This document shows positions 16,594-25,610 of a stretch of DNA of 64,000 nt, piece after piece (within the stretch, counting starts at the first letter, position 1; each line of letters opens with the position of its first letter). The notes beneath the pieces were generated by a model. It worked only from the letters and a program-made list of their open reading frames with translations. It made no database searches and was not told where the DNA came from. The stretch is from an uncultured Eubacterium sp. (GTDB lineage: Bacteria; Bacillota; Clostridia; Lachnospirales; Lachnospiraceae), in contig CAJTMV010000009.1 of assembly GCA_910577225.1 (NCBI GenBank), positions 1 through 64,000 on the forward strand, written 5' to 3'. The translations under genes and the position numbers were made by a program.

Positions 16594-17368
16594 GCTGCTA
16601 AATATGTACTACGATGAACTGAGTGATAATGAAAAGTATGTATGTCATTATTTGACCGGACACTATGAAGAATGCGGCAGGAAAACGGTGGAAGAGTTTG
16701 CGGCTGACTGCAACGTTTCCAGGACGCTGCTCATACGGTTCGCAAAAAAACTGGGATTGTCAGGTTACAGTGAGTTAAAAGCACGGATCAGAATCGAACG
16801 CAGAGAATCAGAACCAAATGTGGAAGGACTGCTGCAGACTATGACAGACAGCTATCATAAAATGATGGAGGATCTGATAAAAAAGAATCTGACAAATCTG
16901 TTTGCTAAAATGTATCATGCAGACAGAGTATTCGTATATGGCAGCGGTTCTTCGCAGTCAAGGGCGGCCAGCGAAATGAAAAGGATCTTTTTGCCGGCAA
17001 AAGAAATGATTCATCTGCATGGACATGATTTGTCTGGTACGTTAAAGAAAATTGTAAAACCGGAGGATCTGGTAGTGGTGATTTCTCTTTCAGGAGAGTC
17101 AGATATGGTAGTAGAGCTTGCAAAAGCACTCAGGGTCAGCAACGTGCCGGCAGTTTCAATTACAAGACTGAAAAGCAATACGCTTGCTTCGCTGTGCGAG
17201 GAAAATCTATACATTAATTCTATCCGGATTCCTGTAACATACGACATGGAATATGAAACTTCAACGCCGTATTTTATTTTAATCGAATACTTATATTTGT
17301 CGTATCAAAACTATTTAGCGGAAAAGAAAAATAAAGAATTGGAAAGTGTACAAAAGTTCAGAAAATGA
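16580..17368 (+). CDS. RpiR-family transcriptional regulator (second of two)
   Basis: A 262-residue protein with the same layout as its neighbour: helix-turn-helix (EEFAADCNVSRTLLIRFAKKL) and SIS domain (VYGSGSSQSRAASEMKRIF; VISLSGESDMV). The two are clearly paralogous but quite diverged. The ATG at 16580 has GGGAGG nine bases upstream and lies 14 bp inside the previous gene. Confidence 0.88.
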   Translation: MRVDELLNMYYDELSDNEKYVCHYLTGHYEECGRKTVEEFAADCNVSRTLLIRFAKKLGLSGYSELKARIRIERRESEPNVEGLLQTMTDSYHKMMEDLIKKNLTNLFAKMYHADRVFVYGSGSSQSRAASEMKRIFLPAKEMIHLHGHDLSGTLKKIVKPEDLVVVISLSGESDMVVELAKALRVSNVPAVSITRLKSNTLASLCEENLYINSIRIPVTYDMEYETSTPYFILIEYLYLSYQNYLAEKKNKELESVQKFRK

Positions 17369-17398
17369 AAAAATGTCTGAAAAGAGTACATAAATTTT

Positions 17399-17433
17399 AA
17401 AGAAGGCCATCTTATTGAAGGCCTTCTTTTTTT
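17399..17433 (+). terminator. Terminator between regulators and sugar operon
   Basis: A 10-bp perfect stem, AAAGAAGGCC/GGCCTTCTTT, with an 11-base loop and a T tract. It separates the two RpiR genes from the HAD-GH13-PTS genes, which therefore need their own promoter in the 55 bp that follow; none is clear. Confidence 0.85.
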
Positions 17434-17488
17434 ATGATAGTCTGAATGCAGGCAGGTTCCTATAGAAAAAGCGAAAGGCAGTTTGTAT

Positions 17489-18418
17489 ATGGTTAAAATC
17501 ATTTATCTGGATATAGACGGAACGTTAAGAGATGAGCATAAGGGGATTCCGGGGAGCGCGAAATGGGCGCTGGCGCAATGCCGAAAGCGCAAAATTCAGG
17601 TTGTCATCTGCACAGGACGAAATCCCGGATCTGTTCAGAATGATGTATTGCAGCTGCAGACAGATGGAATGATTTCCGGGGGAGGCTGTTATATTCAGTA
17701 TCATGGAAAAGAAGTATTTAAGAAACATTTTTCCGGCAAAGTACTGAAAAAGGTGTTATCAGCTGTTGCAGGACGGGAACTGTCACTGGCAATGGAGGCG
17801 GAAAATAAGATTTATATGAATCATAACGCCTGCGTATTTTACCGAAACGATTTCCAGCGTAAGATTTGCGGCAGCAGCCAGACAGAGCAGAATATCCTTC
17901 GCATAAAGAACAGGATATCTTACGAAGAAAATTTTGAAGAAATCAAAAGAGATGCGCCCGATATTCATAAGATCTGTATTTTGGGACAACAGGACGCGGT
18001 CGGTCAGCTGGAAGAGGAGCTTAAACGGCATGTGGAAACGGTTCAGAAAAAGAAGCAGGGATATGACTGGTATCTGGAATTGCTGCCAAAAGGATGCGAT
18101 AAAGGCAGTGCAGTAAAAAAACTGAACCGGAAACTTGGCATATCCAGACGGGAAAGCATGAGCTTTGGCGACGGTGAAAACGATATTGCGATGATGGAAG
18201 CGACCGGAATTGCAGTTGCGGTCGGATCCGTAAGTCCGCTTGTTGAAATCCATGCGTCTTCCATATGTGAACCGGTTATGGAGGACGGTATTTATAAAGA
18301 ACTTCTAAGAAGAAATATCATTCATTTTTGGGAAAAAGCAGAAAGGGGAATAGAACATGAAGAAACAGTGGTGGCAGGAAGAGGTTGTTTACCAGATATA
18401 TCCGAAAAGTTTCTATGA
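17489..18418 (+). CDS. HAD-superfamily hydrolase, Cof type
   Basis: A 309-residue phosphatase-like protein. The nucleophile motif is IYLDIDGTLRDE, motif II is VVICTGRN and motif IV is FGDGENDIAMMEA. The cap is of the Cof type, typical of sugar-phosphate phosphatases. The ATG at 17489 is preferred over a TTG at 17483. Its last 62 bp overlap the GH13 gene in another frame. In this setting it may dephosphorylate the imported sugar phosphate or a dead-end product. Confidence 0.83.
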   Translation: MVKIIYLDIDGTLRDEHKGIPGSAKWALAQCRKRKIQVVICTGRNPGSVQNDVLQLQTDGMISGGGCYIQYHGKEVFKKHFSGKVLKKVLSAVAGRELSLAMEAENKIYMNHNACVFYRNDFQRKICGSSQTEQNILRIKNRISYEENFEEIKRDAPDIHKICILGQQDAVGQLEEELKRHVETVQKKKQGYDWYLELLPKGCDKGSAVKKLNRKLGISRRESMSFGDGENDIAMMEATGIAVAVGSVSPLVEIHASSICEPVMEDGIYKELLRRNIIHFWEKAERGIEHEETVVAGRGCLPDISEKFL

Positions 18419-20024
18419 CAGTAATCACGATGGAATCGGTGATTTGCGCGGAATTACAGAGAAATTGGATTATTTGCAAGAGTTAGGTATAACGATGCTG
18501 TGGATTTGTCCCATTTATCAGTCGCCCATGGACGATAGCGGTTATGATATTTCCGATTATACATCCATTGCGTCCGAATTTGGCTCCATGCAGGATCTGG
18601 AGCAGTTAATCGCAGAAGCAAAAAGGCGGGAAATAAAAATTATTCTGGATCTGGTTATTAATCATACGTCAGATGAACATGAATGGTTTCAAAAAGCGCT
18701 TGCAGACAAAGACAGTCCTTATCATGATTATTATATTTTCAAGGAAGGAAAACAGGAGCCGAATAACTGGCGCTCAGTTTTTGGCGGGAGTGTATGGCAA
18801 AAAGTTCCCGGACGGGAAGAATATTATTTTCATGCATTCGGGAAAAAGCAGCCGGATTTAAACTGGGAAAATAAGGAGCTTAGAAATCGATTGTATGAGA
18901 TGGTAAACTGGTGGCTGGATAAAGGGATTGCCGGATTTCGTATCGATGCAATTACGTTTATCAAAAAAGATCTGACGTGGAAAGATCGTGAGGCTGACGG
19001 CGTGGACGGACTTGCCAAATGTGCAAAGGCTTCCAGAAACCAGCCGGGTATCGGAGCATTTCTTCATGAATTAAAAGAGCGTACATTTGACAGGCACGCG
19101 TGTCTGACGGTCGCAGAAGCACCGGGAGTTCCCTATGAGGAGTTAGGGGAATTTATAGGAGAAAACGGTTATTTTTCCATGATATTCGATTTTCGATATG
19201 CGGATTTGGATATTGCATCTGGCAGCGAATGGTTTAAACGGGTGGACTGGAGCATAAAAGACTTAAATGAAAAAATTATGGCAAGTCAGTCAGCAATTCA
19301 AAAATATGGATGGAGCGCAAACTTTATTGAAAATCATGATCAGCCGAGGGCTGCGACAAAATATTTAAAAGAAGGACAGGACAATGTGGAAGCGGTAAAA
19401 ACATTGGCAGCCATGTATTTTTTTCTGAGAGGGATTCCATTTATTTATCAGGGACAGGAATTAGGAATGAAAAATTTTGAGAGAACATCGGTAGATGAAT
19501 TTGATGATATATCAAGCATCGACCAGTATCAACGTTCGATACAGGAAGGATACACGGCGCGGCAGGCTTTGCAGTATGTAAATATGCGCAGCAGAGACAA
19601 TGCCCGCACCCCGTTTCCCTGGAACCGCGAACAGTACGGAGGATTTTCTGATGTAAAACCCTGGATTGGAATGACAGAGGAATATCCAAAGGTCAATGCC
19701 GAAGCTCAGATTGGTAAAGAGGGAAGTGTGTTTGAGTTTTATAAACAAATGATACAATTCCGGCAGAAAGGACGTTACAGCAGATGTTTTGTGTATGGCG
19801 GCATAGAGCCGACTGACAGCGGCGATCATGTAATCGCATATAAACGATACATAGAAAATGAAGAGATTTACTGCTGGTTTCATTTTGGAGATACCATAAC
19901 GGAAGAAATACTCATGGAAGGGCAGTGGGAAGCTATCTGGCAAAGCTATGGAAACGCAGAGTTCGATCAGAATTGTCTGAAATTACAGCCATACCAGTCT
20001 GTTATGCTCAAACGTGTTTCATAA
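18357..20024 (+). CDS. GH13 alpha-glucosidase (phospho-alpha-glucosidase/oligo-1,6-glucosidase type)
   Basis: A 555-residue alpha-amylase-superfamily enzyme. Catalytic residues are Asp197 (GFRIDAI), Glu254 (TVAEAPG) and Asp328 (ENHDQPR); VINHTSDEHEWF is typical of oligo-1,6-glucosidase and trehalose-6-phosphate hydrolase. It should hydrolyse an alpha-glucoside, probably in phosphorylated form because the next gene is a PTS transporter. Trehalose, sucrose isomers and isomaltose cannot be told apart from the sequence alone. Confidence 0.88.
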   Translation: MKKQWWQEEVVYQIYPKSFYDSNHDGIGDLRGITEKLDYLQELGITMLWICPIYQSPMDDSGYDISDYTSIASEFGSMQDLEQLIAEAKRREIKIILDLVINHTSDEHEWFQKALADKDSPYHDYYIFKEGKQEPNNWRSVFGGSVWQKVPGREEYYFHAFGKKQPDLNWENKELRNRLYEMVNWWLDKGIAGFRIDAITFIKKDLTWKDREADGVDGLAKCAKASRNQPGIGAFLHELKERTFDRHACLTVAEAPGVPYEELGEFIGENGYFSMIFDFRYADLDIASGSEWFKRVDWSIKDLNEKIMASQSAIQKYGWSANFIENHDQPRAATKYLKEGQDNVEAVKTLAAMYFFLRGIPFIYQGQELGMKNFERTSVDEFDDISSIDQYQRSIQEGYTARQALQYVNMRSRDNARTPFPWNREQYGGFSDVKPWIGMTEEYPKVNAEAQIGKEGSVFEFYKQMIQFRQKGRYSRCFVYGGIEPTDSGDHVIAYKRYIENEEIYCWFHFGDTITEEILMEGQWEAIWQSYGNAEFDQNCLKLQPYQSVMLKRVS

Positions 20025-20050
20025 AGGAAGGAATGATCAAGGAGGTATTT

Positions 20051-22000
20051 ATGGAAAATAAAAATTATCAGGACACTGCCCGCCAGATTGTGGAGATCGT
20101 CGGCAGGGATAATATTATTTCAGCAACGCATTGCGCAACCCGTCTTCGTCTGATTGTAAAAGACAAAGATGTGATCGATGAAAAGAAGCTGGAAAAAGTT
20201 CCGTTCGTGAAAGGAACGTTTTTCAATGCCGGACAATATCAGGTAATCCTTGGCACAGGCATTGTGAATAAAGTGTATGCCGGGATCGAACAGATGAATT
20301 TAAAGACGCTTTCCAAACAGGAGCAGGACGAAATCATTAAGAAGCAGCAAAAAGGTGTGAAACGTCTGATGAGGATGCTTGGAGATATTTTTGTGCCGAT
20401 TATACCTGTGATAGCGGCAACCGGACTTTTCCTTGGATTGAAAGGATGCCTGTTTAATGATAATGTACTGGCTCTTTTTGGCGCAAATTCATCTATGATA
20501 CCGAATTATATTGTAACACTGGTCAACGTACTCACAGAAACGGCATTCGCTTTTCTGCCGGCAATCATTTGCTGGTCAGCGTTTAAAGTATTTGGCGGCA
20601 CGCCGGTTATCGGAATGGTAATCGGACTGATGCTTGTATCGCCGATACTGCCGAATGCATATTCCGTTGCGGATCCAAACAGCGGGATTGAAGCGGTAAA
20701 AGCATTTGGCGGTATTCCGATTGTCGGATGTCAGGGGAGCGTACTGACTGCAATATTAACGGCGCTGATTGGGGCCAGTCTGGAGAAAAAGCTGCGTAAG
20801 GTTATGCCGAATGCTTTGGATCTGATTATGACGCCGTTCATCGTTATGCTTGCGACTTTCCTTGCGACGATTCTGGGAATAGGGCCTGTGATGCATATCG
20901 TAGAGTTAAAACTGGTTCAGATTGTAGAATTGCTGATCGGTATTCCGTTTGGTATCGGCGGATTTTTGATCGGAGCAACTTATCCGCTGCTCGTTATTAC
21001 CGGCCTGCATCATACTTATACTATGATTGAAACATCCCTGCTGGCGAATACAGGGTTTAATCCGGTCATCACACTTTGTGCAATGTATGGTTTTGCCAAT
21101 GTGGGAACCTGTCTGGCCTTTTTCGCAAAAGCAAAAAAAGAAAATGTGCGACAGACAGCTGTCGGAGCAATGCTTTCACAGCTATTTGGCATTAGTGAAC
21201 CAGTTCTTTTTGGTATTCAGATTCGCTATAATCTGCGACCGCTGGTTATTATGCTTTGTTCGTCAGGACTGGGCGCAGCATTACTGTCTGTTTTAAATAT
21301 ACAGTCCAATTCTTATGGACTGGCAGTGCTTCCTTCTTACCTTATGTATATTTATGAAGGGAGACAGCTCCTTTGGTACTTTATTGTATCACTGTTTTCT
21401 GTAACGCTTTGTTTTGTCCTTACTTATATGTTTGGCATTCCGCAGGAAGTGCTGGAGGCAGATCGTACAGCCAGTCAGGCCGGCAATGATGCGGATGTCA
21501 TGGAAACAGAGCCGCAAACAAAAGAAAAAACAGTCAGTCAGCCGATTTCCGTACGAATTAACAGTCCGCTTGCGGGGAAGGCGGTTTCGATGAAAGAAGT
21601 GCCAGACGATACGTTTGCGGCACAGGTGCTTGGAAAGGGAATGGCAGTGCTGCCGGATGAAGGAAAAGTATTTGCTCCTTGTGAAGCGCAGGTTACGACT
21701 GTGTTCGATACAAAACATGCAATCGGACTTACTACAAAAGATGGTGTGGAACTCCTTATTCATATTGGTATCAATACGGTCGAACTGGGAGGAAAATATT
21801 ACGAAATCCACGTTGCAGAAGGGGATCAGGTACAACCGGGACAGCTTATGGCTACTTTTGATATTACAGAAATTCAAAATGCCGGATACAATATGACAAC
21901 TCCTGTCATTGTAACAAATACAGACGATTACAGACTTGTGGAAGAGCTGGCTTTTGGAACGGTTCGGTACATGGATCCATTGATCAGGGTAGAGAATTAA
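20051..22000 (+). CDS. PTS system EIIBCA for an alpha-glucoside or beta-glucoside-type sugar
   Basis: A 649-residue single-chain permease. EIIB comes first (phospho-cysteine Cys28 in SATHCATRLRL), then the membrane EIIC (about 100-480, ITGLHHTY; LFGISEPVLFGI), then EIIA at the C terminus (phospho-histidine His571 in LLIHIGINTVEL). This Glc-family layout is that of sucrose, trehalose and beta-glucoside permeases. GGAGG lies 7 bases before the ATG at 20051. The GH13 enzyme 26 bp upstream argues for an alpha-linked disaccharide such as trehalose or sucrose. Confidence 0.9.
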   Translation: MENKNYQDTARQIVEIVGRDNIISATHCATRLRLIVKDKDVIDEKKLEKVPFVKGTFFNAGQYQVILGTGIVNKVYAGIEQMNLKTLSKQEQDEIIKKQQKGVKRLMRMLGDIFVPIIPVIAATGLFLGLKGCLFNDNVLALFGANSSMIPNYIVTLVNVLTETAFAFLPAIICWSAFKVFGGTPVIGMVIGLMLVSPILPNAYSVADPNSGIEAVKAFGGIPIVGCQGSVLTAILTALIGASLEKKLRKVMPNALDLIMTPFIVMLATFLATILGIGPVMHIVELKLVQIVELLIGIPFGIGGFLIGATYPLLVITGLHHTYTMIETSLLANTGFNPVITLCAMYGFANVGTCLAFFAKAKKENVRQTAVGAMLSQLFGISEPVLFGIQIRYNLRPLVIMLCSSGLGAALLSVLNIQSNSYGLAVLPSYLMYIYEGRQLLWYFIVSLFSVTLCFVLTYMFGIPQEVLEADRTASQAGNDADVMETEPQTKEKTVSQPISVRINSPLAGKAVSMKEVPDDTFAAQVLGKGMAVLPDEGKVFAPCEAQVTTVFDTKHAIGLTTKDGVELLIHIGINTVELGGKYYEIHVAEGDQVQPGQLMATFDITEIQNAGYNMTTPVIVTNTDDYRLVEELAFGTVRYMDPLIRVEN

Positions 22001-22058
22001 AATGGAAGTGCGTTATCTGCCAGAATTCTGAAGATGTGGATTTCTTAGGTACAGATGG

Positions 22059-22097
22059 AAAGTATCGTGAATGATCACGGTACTTTCTTTTTTTTGC
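22059..22097 (+). terminator. Terminator of the PTS operon
   Basis: AAAGTATCGTG (22059-22069) and CACGGTACTTT (22076-22086) pair with one mismatch, followed by CTTTTTTTT. Confidence 0.85.
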
Positions 22098-22214
22098 GAG
22101 GGGGATCACAGGTGTTAACTAAATGACACTGGCGTGAACCTATGAGATATCCAATGACCGATGTACCAGGTGTGCTGGCAGATCGGGAAACCAGCCCGCA
22201 TGCGTTGTTCATCT

Positions 22215-23099
22215 TCACTTTGCGTACTCTGCCAGTTCATATACTCTTGCTTTTGTTAAGTCTGCCGCTTTCATTGCTTCCACCAACGGCTGTATGCTTC
22301 CGCCTTCACACTCCTGTCCGGCGGCTTGCACTTCTGCGTCCCTGAATGCAATCCATTCTCTTTCTTTTTTCCGCAAAACATTCATATCTGCTTCGTTCAG
22401 GTTCGTTTCCAGCAGTCCCCACACAATGTTTAAAGTATCGTCCCACAGTTGGTACATCTCTGCGGCAGTTATATTCATATCCATTTGTGTGACAGCTTCC
22501 TTCTGTTTTTTCTCTATTTCTTTCTCCCGCTCCCTGGCATAAGAAATTTCTGCGGCAATCTCATCGGAAAGATTCGGCTGGAATGTGGTTTCCCCAGCTT
22601 GTTCTGCTGCCGACTCTTCTGGTGCGCCGTCAGGAAAGGAATAGACATCTCCAGCCTGAAATCCGGCGGCGCCCGTGATAAACGCCACTTCCGCCCTGCC
22701 TCCAGTGACGGAAATGTTTGCCGACACATAAGGGTCTTCGCTGGTAAAGCGGAGTACGTCCCCCTCCCAGACTGCTGTGCCCTGCAGATTACTGACACGG
22801 TAGACGCTGATTTCTGCCGTATAGGTTCCATCTGGCTGCAAAGTAAGGGTCAGCTGGCTATAGACATTAGATGTGCCCTGCTTATCGGTATAGATGCCAG
22901 TAACATCTTCCTTCTCTGCCTGCTTCGTGACCTCTGTCTGCTCTGTATGTTCCATTTGTTCTGGTTTTTCCAGCTGCTCCATGTTTGACGTATTTCTGCC
23001 CGGCTGGTTTGTTTCGACAGGCAATGAATTGCCATTGTCTTTCGTACCGCAGCCGGACAGGAAAAAAACATTCAACAACACCAGTAATATTTTTTTCAT
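22215..23099 (-). CDS. Lipoprotein with LprI-like domain
   Basis: A 294-residue lipoprotein. The signal peptide MKKILLVLLNVFFLSGC ends in a lipobox. A threonine/glutamate-rich linker is followed by a beta domain of about 110 residues. A helical C-terminal region (NIVWGLLETNLNEADMNVLR...EREWIAFRDAEVQAAG) resembles the DUF1311/LprI family of lysozyme-inhibitor-like proteins. The start at 23099 has GGAG six bases upstream; an in-frame ATG at 23111 is also possible. It is convergent with the PTS operon. Confidence 0.7.
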   Translation of the reverse strand: MKKILLVLLNVFFLSGCGTKDNGNSLPVETNQPGRNTSNMEQLEKPEQMEHTEQTEVTKQAEKEDVTGIYTDKQGTSNVYSQLTLTLQPDGTYTAEISVYRVSNLQGTAVWEGDVLRFTSEDPYVSANISVTGGRAEVAFITGAAGFQAGDVYSFPDGAPEESAAEQAGETTFQPNLSDEIAAEISYAREREKEIEKKQKEAVTQMDMNITAAEMYQLWDDTLNIVWGLLETNLNEADMNVLRKKEREWIAFRDAEVQAAGQECEGGSIQPLVEAMKAADLTKARVYELAEYAK

Positions 23100-23208
23100 A
23101 AAAATCTCCATTCCGCCGCCTTTCTTACAGGTTATTACTTTAAAATTCCAACCTATTCTAACATACATCCCTGTTTTTCTCAATAGAAATTGAACTCACC
23201 ACCTGACA

Positions 23209-23412
23209 ATGTGGCAAAGATTTGATGTCGGCGGACGAGCTGGACGTAATGTAATGGACGGCGGAAAATGCCTTCTGCAGATTAAGAGGCATCCAGCAAA
23301 CTATAAATATCTGTCGGATTATGCCCTTGGAAATGCGTTTGACATTGACAGATTCCTTCTCAACCAGGCTGCCCGTCAGCCCTGGTGCGAATGCTTATGT
23401 GCCATAAAGTAA
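23209..23412 (+). pseudogene. Probable relic of a VirD4/TraG-type coupling protein (C terminus)
   Basis: The 67-codon frame contains NVMDGGKCLLQIK, then HPANYKYLSDYALGNAFDI. From memory of the family, this matches the far C terminus of the conjugative coupling proteins of clostridial integrative elements, with an internal piece missing between the two blocks. No start signal precedes it and no other conjugation gene remains nearby. If correct, it is a scar of an integrative conjugative element at the edge of the glycan cluster. Confidence 0.45.
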
Positions 23413-23978
23413 CACGAAAAAATTTGACAGATAGCAGTCCGCCGTTTCATTGCTTGCGGAACCTGCCGCCGCTCTTTTTTTTATCTCCCACAAACGGCGC
23501 GCTGGTGAAAGGAGCTGTTTAAGATACGGAAGATGGCGTATTTGAGTATAGGATGGCTGAGTGGGAAGTTGAGGAACAAAGATGAGTGCAGGGAAATTTT
23601 TGTTTATGAGATTACAGCACACATGATTCAGATAATGAAGGAATATAATATCTGTCATGAATAAATAGCGTAGAATGTCTGAGTAATTCTTATACATAAC
23701 ATTTTATATAGAATAGTTATCTGAAAGTATTTTATACCAATTTTAATTTATTTGCAATACCAAAGAAAATATTGTTATATTTAGCTAAAAATCCCACCAG
23801 GATTTTATACGGGATTTGGAACACATATACAAAAAATTCTGTTATCTACAAAATCTTTCCAGTTTCAGTATTTCACAAACAAATGAAAACGTGATGCTTT
23901 TCCGTTGAATAAAAATTTGTAGCAATTCCCGCGAGCGCCTGCCTGCTGCGGGTTTCTGCAGAATCAGCAATTATTTGG
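23413..23978 (+). other. Mostly non-coding stretch with possible gene fragments
   Basis: About 570 bp without a convincing gene. A 43-codon open frame at 23533-23664 (beginning MAYLSIGWLSGKLRNKDE) has no well-placed ribosome site and may be another relic. The part from 23690 on is AT-rich and probably contains the cluster promoter. Confidence 0.5.
23752..23781 (+). promoter_or_regulatory. Candidate promoter of the glycan cluster
   Basis: TTGCAA (23752-23757), an 18-bp spacer and TATATT (23776-23781). It would give a leader of more than 300 bases before the XRE gene, running through the hairpin at 23979. Confidence 0.4.
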
Positions 23979-24017
23979 CGCATAACAATTCTATATAAAT
24001 TGTTATGCGTTCTTTTT
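23979..24017 (+). terminator. Perfect 12-bp hairpin with T tract before the XRE gene
   Basis: CGCATAACAATT and AATTGTTATGCG enclose a 7-base loop and are followed by TTCTTTTTG. The 13-bp sequence TGCAGAATCAGCA occurs on both sides of it, at 23957-23969 and 24030-24042. It sits inside the probable leader of the cluster, so it may be an attenuator. Confidence 0.7.
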
Positions 24018-24111
24018 GTACTTCCTGGATGCAGAATCAGCAGGAAGGAGATTACGAGAGGAAGATCACAGATTTTCCATGAGCATAACAGGATGTGGCA
24101 TGGAGGAGATT

Positions 24112-24456
24112 ATGAGGGAACTGGACTATTTGGGCATAGGCATGCGGATTCGTGAAATCCGCAAAACAAAAGGCTGGTCACAGGATGATCTTGCAAGAAA
24201 ATGCGGTATCAGCATGTCTTTCTTAGGTCATATTGAGCGTGGAACAAGGATTATGAGTCTTGAGACATTTGTCGGTATCTGCGGGGCTCTGGAGGTGGAT
24301 GCGGACGAGCTGCTGTGGGGAAAAATACATCCGTCTGAAGCAGTGCTCGATCTGTGGGGAACCCCCGGCAAAGGGCAGGGCAGCAGGGAAACAGATGGCT
24401 ATTCCATGTATATCCGTATTATGAAATCCGTAGCGGAAATTATGAACGAAGCATGA
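24112..24456 (+). CDS. XRE-family transcriptional regulator
   Basis: A 114-residue protein. The helix-turn-helix runs from IREIRKTKGWSQDDLARKCG to MSFLGHIERG, in its first 60 residues; the tail is short and shows no other domain. The ATG at 24112 has GGAGGAG upstream; an ATG at 24100 in the same frame is possible. The first glycosyltransferase overlaps its stop by 4 bp, so it is the first gene of the glycan operon and probably controls it. Confidence 0.82.
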   Translation: MRELDYLGIGMRIREIRKTKGWSQDDLARKCGISMSFLGHIERGTRIMSLETFVGICGALEVDADELLWGKIHPSEAVLDLWGTPGKGQGSRETDGYSMYIRIMKSVAEIMNEA

Positions 24457-25610
24457 ACAGGAAAAAGCAGGTACTGATGCTGGCGTCGGTAGCTTCCATG
24501 ATCGATCAGTTTAATCTGCCCAATATCCGGCTGATGCAGGAGCTGGACTATGAAGTGCATGTGGCCTGTAATTTTGATAAAGGGAACACCTGCGATGAGA
24601 ACAGGATACAAAAACTGAAGGCATTGCTTGGAAAAAACGATGTCAGATGGCACCAGTGGGATTGTCCCAGAAAGATTCGTTCGGCGGGAGACTGTATCAG
24701 GGCTTACGGTCAGCTGCAGAAGCTGATCAGGCAGTATCGTGTGGAATGGATACACTGCCATTCGCCGGTCGGAGGCGTACTGTCAAGAATAGCGGCGCAT
24801 TTTGCCGGAATTCCGGTTATTTATACGGTACATGGATTTCATTTTTATCAAGGCGCGCCGGCGCAAAACTGGCTGCTGTATTACCCGGTGGAAAAACTGT
24901 TGTCTTACTGGACCGACGTACTGATTACAATCAATCAGGAGGATTATAGGTTTGCAAAGATGCATCTGAATGCCAGAAGAATCCGAAGGATACCAGGAGT
25001 GGGGATCGATATCGAACGGTTCCGGGATTATCAGCCGCAGACGACAAGAGAAGCATTTTGCAGAAGATATCATCTGCCTTTGGATGCAAAAATACTGTTG
25101 TCTGTCGGGGAACTGAGCAGCCGGAAAAATCACCGGCTTGTGCTGTCTGCATTGCCGGATCTGCAGGATCATATTTACTATATAATCTGCGGGCAGGGGG
25201 AATTACGTGAAGAGCTCATTGCTTTTGCCAGGGAGACGGGAGTGTCGGAGCGTATCCGTCTGGCGGGATACCTTGAAGATGTGCGCGAATTATATAAACA
25301 TGCAGATGTTTTTGTATTTCCGTCATATCAGGAGGGACTTCCGGCAGCGCTGGTTGAGGCAATGGCCTGTGGTCTGCCGTGTCTGGTATCCGATATCCGG
25401 GGCAACAGAGAGCTGATCCGGCAGGAGAGCTGCAGATTCAAACCGGACGACAGCGCCTGTTTTTGCAAACGCCTGCGGGCGCTGCTGGATGATCCGCAGT
25501 ATGCAGCTGGGAAAGCGGCGCAGTGTCAGAAGAGGGCTGTTTCATATGGCAGGAAGATGGCAGAAAGAAAAATCAGAACAATTTATAAGAGCATGAAAGA
25601 CGATCGATGA
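24453..25610 (+). CDS. Glycosyltransferase family 4
   Basis: A 385-residue GT-B enzyme. The N-terminal domain holds CHSPVGGVLSRIAAHFAG and YTVHGFHFYQGAP; the donor-binding half has LLSVGELSSRKNH and the E-x7-E region EGLPAALVEAMACGLP. It is similar to CapM/EpsD-type enzymes that add an early sugar in surface-polysaccharide assembly. The donor is not clear. Confidence 0.87.
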   Translation: MNRKKQVLMLASVASMIDQFNLPNIRLMQELDYEVHVACNFDKGNTCDENRIQKLKALLGKNDVRWHQWDCPRKIRSAGDCIRAYGQLQKLIRQYRVEWIHCHSPVGGVLSRIAAHFAGIPVIYTVHGFHFYQGAPAQNWLLYYPVEKLLSYWTDVLITINQEDYRFAKMHLNARRIRRIPGVGIDIERFRDYQPQTTREAFCRRYHLPLDAKILLSVGELSSRKNHRLVLSALPDLQDHIYYIICGQGELREELIAFARETGVSERIRLAGYLEDVRELYKHADVFVFPSYQEGLPAALVEAMACGLPCLVSDIRGNRELIRQESCRFKPDDSACFCKRLRALLDDPQYAAGKAAQCQKRAVSYGRKMAERKIRTIYKSMKDDR

